Assembly (NCBI GenBank): GCA_018292915.2
Contig: JACVVK020000056.1
Span: forward strand, 1,440,001 to 1,504,000
From: Batillaria attramentaria
Lineage: Eukaryota; Mollusca; Gastropoda; Batillariidae
Reading direction: 5' to 3'
DNA length: 64,000 bases
The notes below the pieces were generated by a model. That model ran no database searches. It was not told the DNA's origin and saw nothing but the letters and a program-made list of their open reading frames with translations. Position numbers and translations under genes: made by a program. Each line of letters begins with the position of its first letter. Position 1 is the first letter of the stretch. Below are positions 1 through 12,808 of this stretch, in pieces.

Positions 1-52
1 CACACACACACACACACACACACACGGGCCAATACACACACACACACGGGCC

Positions 53-93
<41 letters not shown>

Positions 94-142
94 ACACGGC
101 CCAACACGCACACCCGGCCCAACACACACGCACACACGGGCC

Positions 143-209
<67 letters not shown>

Positions 210-316
210 CCTAACACGCACACCCGGCCCAACACACACGCACACACGGGCCAACACACACACACACGGCCCAACACACACTCACACACGGGCCAATATA
301 CACGCACACACGGGCC

Positions 317-394
<78 letters not shown>
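1..394. repeat. Compound (CA)n minisatellite with GGGCCAA interruptions
   Basis: Long (CA)n runs are broken at intervals by cgggccaa or cggcccaa. Blocks near 98-160 and 208-270 repeat the same order of interruptions, so larger units have been copied within the array. The array is cut by the left edge of the window. Confidence 0.95.
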
Positions 395-395
<1 letters not shown>

Positions 396-1018
396 TACGT
401 AAACAAGCGGCTACAAATATCGCAATCTCGATTGCAACATCGCCATCAAATTTCCACCGAGCGCACACTTCTGTCGCGTCCGCAGCAGCAGCAAGTTATT
501 CCGTCTGTTGCGGTGTAAACGTCTTTCGCACTTCAGAGGTCAACCGTAACAAACAGATCGCATTTAGTATCCCGCCGCGTATGCACAGTGAACAACAAAA
601 ATAAACGCCACATGAATCACAATCAGACTTACAAAAATAAAGATATATATATATTACAGAGTGCAGGTATATGCGGTGAAAGAACTTCGCATTTGGCTTG
701 AGAGATGATTGACGCAACACAACTGTGAAACTCATTACGGACCAGAGTGTTTCAAGTACTGTATGTGTAATTATAGATATCAGGCTAAGTGGTGTATTGC
801 TGCTGGGTGCATGCGAAGGGCAAGACGATGGTCTGTTGACGAAGATTTTGTGAGTGGCAGACGTGGACTGAAGTGGGCTGGCACACTCTCAATGCCCGCT
901 TCTTTTTGTTGTTGTTGTTGATGTTGTTGTTGAGATTTGGCTTTCTGTGTGTTGTCAGTTGTTGAAATTTTGCTTCTTCGTAAAACCTTTTTTTAATTTT
1001 TTTTTATTATTTATTAAA
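395..1018. other. No gene recognised
   Basis: This is unique-looking sequence with a short (TTG)n run near 905-930 and an AT-rich end near 985-1018. Short open frames show no family motifs. Confidence 0.6.
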
Positions 1019-1213
<195 letters not shown>

Positions 1214-1215
<2 letters not shown>

Positions 1216-1797
1216 TACCGATTTCAATTTGATGAAATCATTGCACTGATGACGTCACAGACAGAGCAAGCTATGTGCTGTAAACAGTGATGCATTCTCC
1301 GCCTCATGATTTACGCATCAGCTCGCAGGTTCGTAATCTACGTAAACGCTTTCATTCAGATCAGCTGATCCTTGTTGGCGATGTCGTCAGTAAATCTACG
1401 GCTTCCGACCAAAAACCAATTTATATCTGTGAACGGACTTCCTGTGTAACTGTGAATGAGTTTCATATATCTGCGTATAAATGGATTTGAGATTGTAATC
1501 TTCTACCGCTGCAGTTTAAAATAAAATCCAGAACTCATTTTCTTCGGCAGTTGATCGTGAAATATTTAGACACGAGTAACTGGCCGTAGGAACTCTGCGG
1601 ATGGATACTTCAAGAATAAAACACGGGGCTGCTGACGTTGATGGATTCTGCCTGCAGAGTGTTGTCTGATTCAAGAGATTTACTTCGTAATACACCTTGC
1701 CAAATGCCCCCAGTGCGTCGTAAAAGTTTTCCAAAAGCTCTCTGTGCTCTCAGTGTGGCAAACCGCTTATCTAAGAAGTGGCAATTACGAAATCATC

Positions 1798-1865
<68 letters not shown>

Positions 1866-1972
1866 AGTTTCATGTTCCATTTTTACGTATGTTGGAATGT
1901 TGAATGTATTTTTAAACGGGGAGTTTGAAGATTGGTCACAAGATCAAAAGACTTCTACCGTTTTCAAATATA

Positions 1973-2018
<46 letters not shown>
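1214..2018. other. No gene; two (CT)n tracts
   Basis: The stretch has no recognisable coding sequence. Pure (TC)n tracts lie at about 1801-1862 and 1976-2018, separated by about 110 bases of ordinary sequence. Confidence 0.7.
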
Positions 2019-2019
<1 letters not shown>

Positions 2020-2179
2020 ATTTCTGGATTCACTTACAGACGAGGATTAAGACAAATCCTCCTCAACTGTTCACGTCACCCAACACAAGTTTAAAGACCT
2101 TGGTTTCCTCCCTTTGCGCAAACATTGTGTTTTTAACTAAAGCATCCTGAGTAACTGACGCACAAAATTCTAAACGCGA

Positions 2180-2400
2180 AGTCCCGCCCTATTTAAACCT
2201 ACCTCTACCAAATACAGCAGGAGTAGTCTTTCTGTCATTCGTCCACGCACTGACTTGTTGAAAAAGAAGATTGTCTTATTCAAGAGCTTCTCTATGGAAT
2301 TCGCTTCTAACTCACCTGAAGCTGCTACCATCTGCTCAGATTTTCAAAGCTAAATTGCATCAATGTCTGATTTCAGCTGACGAATCTCCCTATGTCTTTC
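2180..2400 (+). mobile_element. Decayed LINE reverse transcriptase C-terminus
   Basis: One frame reads SLWNSLLTHLKLL, then QIFKAKLHQCL. This matches the pattern typical of the end of many non-LTR reverse transcriptases, SLWNxLP followed about 15 residues later by FKxxLKxxL. Upstream similarity continues only after a frameshift, and internal stops are present, so it is a dead fragment. A (GTTT)n stretch follows at 2401-2440. Confidence 0.4.
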
Positions 2401-2490
2401 TGTTTGTTTGTTTGTTTTTGTTTTTGTTTTTCATCTGATTGCATTGTTTTATATCATTACTGGCTCCCACTCTGCCTTCCTAAAAGATTG

Positions 2491-2671
2491 AGGGAGCCAG
2501 GATAGCCGAATGGTAGAGCGTTGGATTCCCAATGCTCGGGTCGTGAGTTCCATTCCCGGCTGGGGCCAAATATTTGTGCTGGCTTTTTCATCGTTGCCCC
2601 GTCTTTGATATCACCCGTAAGTGGTGGAAACGGATGTTAAACCCCCAAACACCCACCCACCCACCCCACCC
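2491..2671 (+). mobile_element. SINE-A copy, full length with 13-bp TSD
   Basis: SINE-A is about 175 bp. The 5' part is tRNA-like, with A box TGGCCGAATGG (here TAGCCGAATGG) and B box GAGTTCGAATCCC (here mutated). A body with TGATATCACCC and GTGGTGGAAAAGGACGTTAA follows, and the 3' end is rich in CCCACC. RNA polymerase III transcription and mobilisation by a partner LINE are expected for such elements. The TSD tcctaaaagattg lies at 2478-2490 and 2672-2684. Confidence 0.92.
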
Positions 2672-2771
2672 TCCTAAAAGATTGTATGCAACAATAATAA
2701 TGCATCTTGGCTTCATTGGAATAAAAACCAGTGCTCTTTCGCAAGTGAACCCAACGTTCTGTACCAAGCTG

Positions 2772-2772
<1 letters not shown>

Positions 2773-2830
<58 letters not shown>
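2773..2830. repeat. (CA)n microsatellite
   Basis: A pure CA run of about 58 bases starts some 100 bases after the SINE-A copy. Confidence 0.97.
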
Positions 2831-2831
<1 letters not shown>

Positions 2832-3360
2832 CACTGTCCCTTCAGCAATGTGAGACGTCCTATTGCGAAATCCGTACACTGCTAGCCTGGATGTCGAAAC
2901 AATGTTCAGGAATGGAAAAAACATCCACAAATGCATGATCTATAGGTCATCCGACACTAGCTGCAATATTGTTGTCGCCAAAGATGTTTTGGCAGCACAG
3001 CTGTCGCGCGCACTGAGGCCAATTTACGCAGCATAGTGCGGAGATAGCTTTTGTGCCCTAGAATACTTGACCTCTGTTTGACTCGTCAAACCCGGCGATT
3101 CAGTTATTATATGAAATACGTATGTGACAGGCATACAACAGCGTGCGGCAAACTTTTAGAGGATTTGTCTGGCGCCCAACCTTCTGCTGGAGCTCTGGGC
3201 GCCTCACAATATTAGGGTGGCAATACACGTCACATACACGTCACATACACACAGCTATGATACATCCTAACACGACATCCTAAAATGACAATGATGGTAA
3301 CAGTGATGATAGAGAAGTCAGTCTGTATAACTTTTGATCGAATGCGCTGAATCTGTACAT
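2831..3360. other. No gene recognised
   Basis: No coding or repeat family was identified. A short inverted pair ggcgcccaa / ctgggcgcc occurs near 3171-3202. Confidence 0.55.
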
Positions 3361-3871
3361 CAGAATCAGTCACTTGGGTCACAGTATAGCATCTGAGACC
3401 ATTGTGGTGACACCGGCCGACGTGTAAGTTGTTGTAGAAGGGTACCGCGTACTGAACGTTAGTTGGGTGCGGACTGAGAGGGTGGGTGGGTGTTTGGGAG
3501 TTTAACGTCCTTTTCCACCACATAAGGGTGATATCAAACACGGGGCATCGAGAAAAAGGTCAGCGCAATTTTTTGGCCCCAGCCGGGATTCGAACTCACG
3601 ACCCGAGCATTGAAAGTCCAACACTCTACCATTCGGCCACCCCGGCTCCCCGTGCGGACTGAGGAGGCTAGACGGGACTGATTAGTGGTTAGTTTTAGAA
3701 GCTTTCTCGAGTCCCAATCTGTTCAGGAATGGACCACAGGCCGAAAGAAAGTCGTATTTCTCTAATATTAGAAGCCACAAAGTCACGAAAACTGACGCTC
3801 GCAATTTCCAAACGAAACATTCTTCTATAATAGACTTTGAAAGCGGCAGGTTTCTATCTCAGCGGCGGCAC
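3361..3871. repeat. Dispersed repeat G, copy 1, interrupted by a SINE-A
   Basis: Both flanks of the embedded SINE-A match the region 40145-40805 in the same order. Shared blocks include cagtcacttgggtcac, taccgcgtactga, cgagtccca and aaagaaagtcgtat. The nature of the parent repeat is unknown; I saw no clear terminal inverted repeats. Confidence 0.75.
3479..3651 (-). mobile_element. SINE-A copy, full length with 12-bp TSD
   Basis: A complete antisense SINE-A lies between direct repeats gtgcggactgag at 3467-3478 and 3652-3663. The copy sits inside dispersed repeat G, so it is younger than that repeat. Confidence 0.93.
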
Positions 3872-4285
3872 GGACATACAGGTTTTAAGCTTTCCGTCTA
3901 TCAGTCAGCATGCCAGTAATGAAGCTAGCAGGAATATAGTGTAGTACTATTAGTCTTGTTATGTTGTTTTACGCCAGTAGTGACCGACGACGACCATAGG
4001 GGGAGCTGAAAAGAAGAGAGGGAGGGGGTGGTGGGGGTGACGAGAGGGAGATGTGGCAGCTTATGGGAAACAGGGACAGCTATCCTAAACATCTGGGCAT
4101 TCCAACCGGACACGATTCACTTAGTGACCAACGACGATCAAAGGGAGAAGGGGGACGGGGTGTCGATCAAGCTGATGTGAAGACAGCGACAGCAGCTATC
4201 CTAGATATCGGAACAGTTCAGCTGAACACAATTCACTTCAGTTCGGACAGATCACTGTAGCTGACAATTCAGCTATACAATGATT

Positions 4286-4358
<73 letters not shown>

Positions 4359-5034
4359 GTTACACTGAACACTTGGCTGCACAATCGTACAGAGAAGGCA
4401 ACTTTAAAAATGGAAGTCAGCACACTATTCCACGCTAGCACGAGGCGGACCGGCGTCACAAGTTGAACGCACCACCTCTCTGGGCCGACACAAGTAAGAC
4501 TGGTCGTCCACCCACCGCCTGAGCCACCAGGCAACCCTAATCTGACCGTCAGTCAACTGTCCATGACAAGCAAGAGCCGGTCCGGTAAATGACCAGTGTA
4601 CACTGAGTACTCGATCCCCTGCTCCTCAGGCTGATACCCTCTTAACCCCCAGGTCACAGGCCAGGACAAAACGCGTGTACAAACCGTTTATTGACCGCTG
4701 CAGCTGAGATTGACGACCTCCGCTCACTGTTTCAATAAACTCGCGCTCTCGGCTTGGTTTCCTGCCTTCTCCAGGGAAATCAGGACCTATCAGGTTCGAT
4801 AATTACTTTCACCCCCGAGTTCTCGGCCCTGGCAATGGGGCGGTCACCAAGGGGTTGACCGCGTGTATAAGCGGGCGGTTGTCTCGGTTGTCTGGAAGAG
4901 ACAAGTTGTCACTGTCATGCAAACCAAGCACGGAAATTCAGTTTCTTGTGCTTGGTTCGGTATGGTCTGGTGTGCGTGCGTGTGGCACTTTCAGACTGAG
5001 GAAATCTGACAATCAGTAATCTCTGCGCTGAGGC
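3872..5034. other. No gene; imperfect tandem duplication and (CT)n tract
   Basis: Around 3977-4240 a segment of about 145 bases is imperfectly repeated twice (gtgaccgacgacga at 3977 and gtgaccaacgacga at 4122). A (CT)n tract lies at 4288-4354. The remainder is unique-looking with no motif I recognise. Confidence 0.55.
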
Positions 5035-5571
5035 TTTTTTTTTTTTTTTTTTGCCACAACTCTTTGCCGGCTCCAGTGCTGTTCCTCCCTGGTAATGGGT
5101 GGAATCCACGGAGGGCTCGGAAGCTGGGGCAATTTTTAGTATGCATGATGATGGACGGAGATGAGGATGATGGTAAGATGATGCTATGGAGGTCCATGTG
5201 GTTTGGGACTGCGGGACAGGGCCGCATTCCACGTTTTCTGTCATAATTATCCCGGCATTAACCAGGCCCGAGAACTACGGCACCTGCGGTGCCGGCCGTG
5301 TAATCATCCACATCATAAGACGTGTCATACCAAGGGAAGCACCCCCAAAGTCGCACCCGTGAAGTGGGTGAAGCTCGGCTGTGTGGCAACAGCCTCCCCA
5401 TCGGGCCCATAGCACACCCGCTCTGGGCAGGAGCCGACCTAGGCAGGAGTCCCAGCCGAGGCAAGCGGGATTTTTCCTACTAGGAAAAATCCCGCTTGCC
5501 TCGGCTGGGACTCGAACCCGGGTCTCCCGGTCCATAGTCCGAAGTGCTAACCACTACACTACGGGGGCCGG
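5035..5571 (-). mobile_element. SINE-B copy, full length, with internal palindrome
   Basis: Read on the minus strand the element starts with a tRNA-like head (A box TAGTGTAGTGG, B box GGGTTCGAGTCCC), has a body of about 400 bp and ends in poly(A), the T run at 5035-5052. It matches 56464-56967 along its length. Flanks ctgcgctgaggc and ctgtgctgaagc look like a diverged TSD, so the insertion is old. A perfect 67-nt palindrome at 5447-5513 is absent from the other copy. Confidence 0.9.
5447..5513. repeat. Perfect 67-nt palindrome inside SINE-B
   Basis: Two 33-nt arms, starting gagtcccagccgagg and ending ctcggctgggactc, are exact reverse complements around a single central C. The arm is an inverted duplication of the SINE-B segment just inside its B box. 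Confidence 0.95.
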
Positions 5572-5689
5572 TCCCTGTGCTGAAGCCTATCTCGTGCAGG
5601 GGTTTGTCAGTTCTGCGAATTTGCTTCTTGAACTTCTAAAACGTGGAGCAGTATTTTCCAAAAGTCCGCCCCTTTACTCTGTCGTGAAC

Positions 5690-6090
5690 TGCCAAAACAC
5701 ATGACGTCACTTTATGGGAAAAAGGGGTGGTTTCAAGATGAAAGAGATTGACGTCATGGTGTTTTCCCCTCAAATGACGTCAAAGGATTCACTACTTTCT
5801 TTCCACGTTTCAGTCATATCAAACTACACGTGCTTCCCTCTTTGTAGTGTCTGACCAAAAAGTTTGCTAGACCAGTTTGTTTTGCTCATTATGCCGCGGC
5901 ACGCGATTGGCTGAATTTGGGGGTTCGCCCCCGTTGGTTAACAGGAGTGGAGTCGTCTATGGCACAATACAGTCCATGTCGTCATTTGATGGGAAAAGGG
6001 GTGATAGCGATGTCAGGATGAAAGACATTGACGTAATCGTCTTTTCCCACAAAATGACGTCATGGATTTATTTGTTTTGCCATTACACGG
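5690..6090. repeat. Repeat with several TGACGTCA palindromes, copy 1
   Basis: TGACGTCA occurs at 5702-5709, 5749-5756, 5775-5782 and 6055-6062, each near gggaaaa or ttttccc. Two units of about 90 bases are present, each with roughly inverted ends. A related unit lies at 45150-45330. The octamer is the consensus CREB/ATF site, but here it belongs to a repeat, so a regulatory role is not implied. Confidence 0.65.
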
Positions 6091-6140
6091 CAGCATGTCA
6101 TGCAAAACAAGGGCTCTCTGTCTTCGATACAAATAGAAAG

Positions 6141-6298
6141 CAGAGAGAGAGAGAGAGAATCAATGAATCAATGAATCTTCATTTTACAACGGTAGAGGCA
6201 GTTAACAGTCAATTTTCAAACCTGCCGTTGCTAAGTACTATAATCGTCTAACGAATAGTAAAAATGAAAAACATAAAAACAGAGAAAAATAGATGAGC

Positions 6299-6360
<62 letters not shown>

Positions 6361-6465
6361 CACACACACAATGAACGGGAAAAAAGAGCAGCAGAAACAA
6401 ACAGGCAACTGAACAAAGAAACCAGAAAAAGAACAAACTATGATGGGGGGAAAGAGAGAGAGAGA

Positions 6466-6536
<71 letters not shown>

Positions 6537-6735
6537 GGGGGGCGTTCTGGCAGGGAACCCTCGAATACTGCGGCGGACAGACGATCCCTCACGTGTGATT
6601 TGTCCGTCCGAGTGTTGGTGCACTGAGACTGGCTGCACTGACGTGTCAGTCAGAATCTGGCTACACGTCAGTTGGTCTAGCCTGTTGTCGTCTAAATGTA
6701 TTTTGAACCTTTACGTATTCTGGTTGTCGTCGTAG

Positions 6736-6769
<34 letters not shown>

Positions 6770-6850
6770 AGTTGTTGTTGTTGTTGCTGCTGCTGCTACT
6801 GCTGTTGCTGTTGTTGCTGTTGTTGTTGTCCTTGTTGTTGTCGTTGTTTC
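6141..6850. repeat. Cluster of microsatellites: (CA)n, (GA)n-(CA)n, (GTT)n
   Basis: A short GA run lies at 6141-6157, CA at 6301-6370, GA then CA at 6455-6530, and (GTT)n with GCT variants at about 6730-6850. The spacers are short and show no gene. Confidence 0.93.
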
Positions 6851-8589
6851 AGTCGTTTTGGTTCTGACAACGGTGCTGTATGGAAGATCCGAGACGACGT
6901 GCATGTATTCGTGCTTTTGGCAAATAAATGTGTCCAGCCAATGATTCCTGGACTCAAATATCTGTGCATGTGGCTCGTGTGTCATATGTATTGTGTTATT
7001 CTCTTGGCATTCTAGGTCGGGCGGTTAGTGTGTGTTTTTTTGTTTGTTTTTTTTTTCTGTTTATGTCGTGTTGTGCTCGTCGAAGACTCCCTTGGCCATC
7101 GCTCCTCCACGCCAACCTAGTCAGTGACGGCGTGTGACACAGTCACGTGACCTTTCAATCCAAAAGTGCAGGACCCACAGGAAGTTTGCAGATCCGGCCC
7201 GTCAATATGCAAACCTCTTTTTCCTTGCCCTCCAGCATGTCTACAGCAGTATGGTCATGCGAAAAATGCCTGACCTATGGAACCTACTTGCCTGGTCAGT
7301 AACAGCTCAGGGCGCCCTGTTCCTCAGTGACCTCTAGCACCATAGAGAAGGTCTCCAGAACTTTCCGGACTCCAGGGGAAAAGGCTGGGGCAGTAATAAA
7401 TTGTCTGTACATGAACATACGCACTCCTTTGTGGGACACTGCTTCTTAGTGAAGGTGAGTAAAGGTATGGCTTGATGCGTAGCATACGACTGGCAAAAGC
7501 AGTGCTAGGATTTTTTTAAGTAGCTAGGGGACAAAAAGGAGGAAAAGTCCTCCCTCCCCAACCCCCGATACTTTGTTTTAAATGTGGCTTCCAACCTATG
7601 ACAACACCATATACGAACCATCAACACTGCATTGCAGAAAGGCTACATACACACAGTCTGCCAAGTCTGTGTTATTTCCATACAGCTGGGGATTATTTTT
7701 ATTATTGTCAATTGTGTTGCCAGAGATGCCAAAATTTTCTCTGGAACTAGCCAACAGTTTCTAACTAAACTGCGGTTGGTAGTGTGGGCCTTTTGGAATA
7801 AAAAAAAAATTCTTGTCTCGTGTATTGGCTGAAAGGCTCTTCCTGCTGACGTGAACTGCCATTGGCGGAAATGAGATGAAATCACCTACATTTCCAATCC
7901 CTCTTTCAAGTAAAGATTCAACCGCCTTGATTGACACTGATTGACATATACGACCTATAAATACACTCCCCTCGTCACAGTGCCCATTCCGTCATGCTGC
8001 ACAAGAGGAAAAAGAAGAAGATAAAGAAATGGAAGGGGAAAAACCCCAAAAATAACGCAGTGTTACTGAGACGAAAACGATAAAACAGGATGCCATAAGC
8101 AGAGACAAATCAAACGACTTCAAATGTCAACCGACGGCTGAAACCTTTCAATACTTCTGTGCCGTCTGCCACCCCCATGTTGCGCGGGAAACATCTGTGC
8201 CTGGTGGTTCTGTGCGTCGAATCACGTAAACCGCCACCGTTAAAGCAGGATTTGATTGCCTGCCGGAGTCAGTCGCTACAAAACGAGACCGCCGCATCAA
8301 CAAATCGATAAAATTCCCATTGTGAATGACTCGGAGCTTTCGTAAGCCTTTTCGTCCTGCGCAAGCTACACTCCCACAACGCGGCTGTTTGGTTTATTAG
8401 TGACTTGTCCGTTCGATTTTCGTTTGACTTTGACTAAGGTACAGTAGAACTCTGTTTGCAAGCTTTATGGCGTGGTGTAGTTTTTTTGCCGTTGTGGGTT
8501 GTTGATTGTGTTCTTCTTCTAAGGGCAGAATTCAAATACTCCTGTGGCAGTTTGAACCTACAGTTCGAGGGTAGATAGTTCCCCGTTTC

Positions 8590-8622
<33 letters not shown>

Positions 8623-8820
8623 ACGCACACACACACCGTCAAACTCGAACAAGCTCAAGATGACGCAATTCTGAAAGAAACGGTTTGACCTGAAACACGT
8701 TAAGATACATTCACGGGCGGAAAAAGAAAATAATGGCCCCTTTTTACAGAATCGTATTTTGCTAAAGGTATAAGTTTCTGGCTAGTCTAGTTTTCTGTTT
8801 CTAGTTTCTGACATCATTGC
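6851..8820. other. No gene recognised; poly(C) tract
   Basis: Nearly 2 kb of mostly unique sequence with only short open frames and no family motifs. A run of about 35 C lies at 8588-8622, followed by a short CA run. Confidence 0.5.
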
Positions 8821-8994
8821 GGGGAGCCGGGGTGGCCGAATGGTGGAGCGTTGGGCTTCCAATGCTCGGGTCGTGAGTTCGAATCCCGGCTGGGGCCAAT
8901 TATTTGTACTGGCCTTTTTCTCGTTGCCTCGTGTTAGATATCACCCTTATGTGGTGGAAAAGGACGTTAAACTCCCAAACACCCACCCACCCTC
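8821..8994 (+). mobile_element. SINE-A copy, full length with 13-bp TSD
   Basis: An intact element with both pol III boxes. Direct repeats ctgacatcattgc lie at 8808-8820 and 8995-9007. Confidence 0.93.
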
Positions 8995-9259
8995 CTGACA
9001 TCATTGCCACGGTCATAAACGGACACACTACAAAGTGCAGCAGTTCGCAATACTCTCTGAAATGTAGGTGCCGACGCTCCACAAATTATTCTGCCAACTT
9101 GCAAATCATTATGCCGCCACAATGAGTAACAGCTGCTGCATATACCCATCGTTTATGAAGCAACATTAACTGTAAAATGTCAGCCTTGGCTAATCGTGCT
9201 TTGTTGCTCTCCGGTGTAGGTTAGTGGGGGAAAGAGACTGGTGGTTGTGGTGGTGGCGG

Positions 9260-9417
<158 letters not shown>

Positions 9418-9420
9418 GTA

Positions 9421-9535
9421 TGCTTTGATTGCAAGTTGGATGACACAGCGATCACACTGAGCGTTTCAGCAGTGTAACAACAGTAGTAGAATTTCAATGT
9501 TCAACCGCTCGCGCGAAGTGTAAACAACATTATAT
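9421..9535. repeat. Dispersed repeat E, copy 1
   Basis: The segment matches 62175-62290, sharing tgacacagcga, cacactgagcg, cagtgtaacaac, tgttcaacc and aagtgtaaacaaca. A partial reverse copy is seen near 44815-44900. The family is not identified. Confidence 0.7.
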
Positions 9536-11280
9536 CGCATTCAGAGATGCACTCGATTACGTTCTGCTGGCAAGTCCTTATGAGCCATCGCGGGCACCAA
9601 ACTGCTTGCACGTTATACGTGTAAATGATATATGACGCGTGCAAGTGACCGGGATTTCAATCAGCGGTCAAGGTCCATCTGTCGCCACTTCATCAGTATT
9701 CCCTACACGACCCTGAAGATCACTGGGTCTATTTCCGACCGTAGTGACGTCAGTTATTCGTGCGTGATATAGGTAGCAAATAGCGCAACATCTGGTTTGA
9801 GCGACATATGGCTGTCAGTTCCAGATTTTTTTATTTTTTTTACTTATAAGTGACATACGTAAGGCACATTAAGAAATCCATATTTTGGAGATGTTCCGAT
9901 TCGTTATGTAAACCAGATTATTCCCAAAATAATAATAAATATTCTGACCTCTATATAGTCCGTAATGATCATTAAACATGTTTCTTTTAAACACATAACT
10001 GCATCATGGCCGTAGGTTTATAAGGACATTATCAGATCGAGGGACCCGAATATAGGTGTAAGCGGATCATTAATCTTGTAGATGAACTCACCGAACAATA
10101 TATATCTAATCTGCTTTTCAAGATGTAGCCAGCCAAATGTGTAACTGCACGCGACAGCTGTCAAAGAACATTCGCCTGTTTCGACGATCGATGTCTGACA
10201 CCACGCTGCACAGTTTGGAAAAAATAACACATTGCGGTCATCCTGCCGGTGAGGCAAGCATCCGGTATGGCCTGCGCCAAGACCGATAAACCACGTGTGA
10301 AAGTGCAGGAGCGGAAAAAAAAAACACTACGGGACACCACATTAATTGTATTCTCGTTCTCAAGAAGTGGCCGAAAGTCGGCAACAACAACAACAAAAAG
10401 TGGCCAAAAGTCGGGGAAAAAACCCGAGAGGACAAGACTAGCGAAAAAAAGTTCCCAGTGCTGATTGCCAAGCGAAAGCATAAAAATTGTACCGAGACGA
10501 ATCACTGGAATGATTCACTGGAAGTTTATCGTAGCTAGCTTCTTTTTTTGTACTTTGGTATGACTTGACGGCAAAAAAAAATGTCGGAACATGTTTCTGG
10601 AATGAAAGCAGTGTTTCCGCAAAAGTAGGATGACTTCAATCAGTTCTGGACTAAACCTCAAGGTCTTACCCCCCCCCCCCCCCCAAAAAAAAAATAAAAA
10701 AATTGGAGGGTCACACTGAGGCTAACCCATGAGACTGGCCCGCGTTGCCAGCGGCCGGCGAGGATCTACAGCTATTTACAGGTCCAGTACCTTCCAGACG
10801 AGTTATTTATACCAGAACTCAGAGTGCAAATTCGGGATGATTTACGATCCTCGAGTTGCGAACTTCCCGTGGTAAGTCCTTGGCATGGACATAAAGCCAA
10901 GGCGTGAAGACATGTAGTGTTATGAAGGTTTCTGTACACGCATGCTGGTTGTGATGATCATTTCTCTACATCACCAGCACTACTGGCTTGCAGCACAATG
11001 CCGAGGATCGCATCCCGAGCGCAAAGCAGAGCAATCCTTCTCCTAGATTACCTGTCAGAACAAATCGGTCAGAGCTCCGTGCAAAGCTCCCAGAGCTGTT
11101 TCCTCGATGTGTGGCTGGCATGCAATGGTATTTTCTGGGAGTTTGTACGGCTCAACACAAAGGTTCTTGCGTTCTATGATACGCAGTGAGCAGCGCAGTT
11201 TGGCTGTCTGTAGGTCTGGCCTGGGGCCCCGCTGCAAAGGCCACGGAACCTGCTACAGTGCATCGAGTGCGTAGTATGTT
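9536..11280. other. No gene recognised
   Basis: The stretch has unique-looking sequence, a C run then A run at about 10669-10700 and A-rich pieces. An open frame at 10998-11189 (63 codons, MPRIASRAQS...) has reasonable amino-acid composition and AG-like sites upstream, but matches no family I know, so it is not called as a gene. Confidence 0.5.
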
Positions 11281-11318
11281 TCTTTGTTTGTGTCTTTCTT
11301 TCTTTGTCACTTAGGTTT

Positions 11319-11351
<33 letters not shown>

Positions 11352-11660
11352 GTTGTTGATTTTTGTTTTCGTTGTTGTTTGTTTTGTTGTTGTTTTGTTT
11401 TGTTTTGTTTTGTTTTGTTTTGTTTGTTTGTTGTTGTTTTGTTGTTGTTGTTGTTGTTGTTTGGGGGGGGGGGGGGGTTTGGGTTTTTTTTTTCTTTTTT
11501 TCTTTTTTTTTTTTTTGGGGGGGGGGGGGGTTGCTGTTGCTATTCATTTTTTTATGTTCTTGTTTTGACCCCCCTCATCCCCCCCCCCCTCCCCCCTGAC
11601 CTGAGACAGCATTTCCGTATCCCCCCCCCCCCCCCACACACACACACACACACGAATAAA
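11281..11660. repeat. Low-complexity block: (GTT)n, (GTTTT)n, poly(G), poly(T), poly(C), (CA)n
   Basis: Six kinds of simple repeat abut within 380 bases. All long open frames here come from them. Confidence 0.95.
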
Positions 11661-11980
11661 TGATAAGATAAATAATAATAAATACCGCATTGGTGGCAGT
11701 ATCTCTAATCAACTCAGTTTCCTTTTTTCAGTTTTGCTATTCACTTTGTCTTTCCTCTTACTTCAAGACAGTGAGTGGAGAAGAGCCTGGTGTGGGAGTT
11801 TCCAGGGATACACATCATTTGTTGACCAGGAAGCTGATTTTAACGCCGTCGACAGTCAAATTGGAGTCATCACTGACACATTATGACATCGATAACGGGG
11901 ATTTGTACCCCGGGCGGCGCAACCCTCCGATCACCAGTCACAACTGAGCCAACAACAGGCTGTTCCTCCTCTAGGCTGTT
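11661..11980. other. No gene recognised
   Basis: An open frame at 11690-11947 has 85 codons but no recognisable motif and a hydrophobic start translated from T-rich sequence. No repeat partner was noticed. Confidence 0.5.
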
Positions 11981-12400
11981 CCTTGGGCTACGCGACGGTA
12001 TTAGCTTCCGGGGCACGTAGTAAGAACTCGGCTAAATATAGTAGAAAATCTTTGCCCCTTTTAAAATTTGTGTGCATAGTAAAATATGGCAATCTGGTGC
12101 GTTTTGTTGGCTTTGTAAACAAGTTTCATGCCAGGTAATAGTAAAATTAGGGAAAAATGAGGCTGGCTTGTGGACTATTTGTATTCATGCGCGGCTGGCA
12201 CATGAGCCAGCAGACGACCGTGGAATGAGGGGGTATGTGGTCGCTGCCAACATTGCCAAAAAACGGAATATTGGAATTTGTTTAAATGTCCTCTACGCAT
12301 GAGTCTATGGCTGCCTGATTTTTGTGAATTTTTGGGTGAATTTTAAAGCATTTCTAGGGTGTCATCTGCAGCGTTATGTGTAAGAGGAATATATACCGTT
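11981..12400 (+). repeat. Dispersed repeat F, copy 1
   Basis: About 420 bases match 43935-44465 in reverse orientation, with shared blocks such as gttggctttgtaa, atggcaatctgg, ccaatattccgtttttt (reverse strand) and gtgtcat near the end. The ends do not show a clear TSD, and the class is unknown. Confidence 0.7.
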
Positions 12401-12746
12401 TTCCTCCAGATTCGCATCTGTGTCGCGTAGCCTGTATTGTACACATAACGGGTTGGCCAGGATACGGCCTTGGGTTGGTTGACCAGGAGACGACCTTAGG
12501 GGCATAATAAGGTCGGTCTATGTCCCCGTACTCTGTGCGTCGTCATAAGACCGAGAAAGGCGCCTGGGGGATAGCTACAAGCTGGCAGTGGCACTGGCAC
12601 TTTGGCGCTAGGTTTCCCGTGTGTTCGACCTCTGTTTATGTCATTTTGTTCCCCCAGACGTTGGGAAAAGGTCACCTCGCTATAGGATTGAATAAGTTTG
12701 CTTTATGGCCGCCGGAGGGTGCAATACGAACGCCGCATGTGTGTGT

Positions 12747-12808
<62 letters not shown>

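Noticed and set aside
10998..11189. 63-codon frame MPRIASRAQS... as an exon
   Set aside because: Composition is plausible but no family match is known to me and the flanking splice signals are ordinary; left unannotated as a gene.
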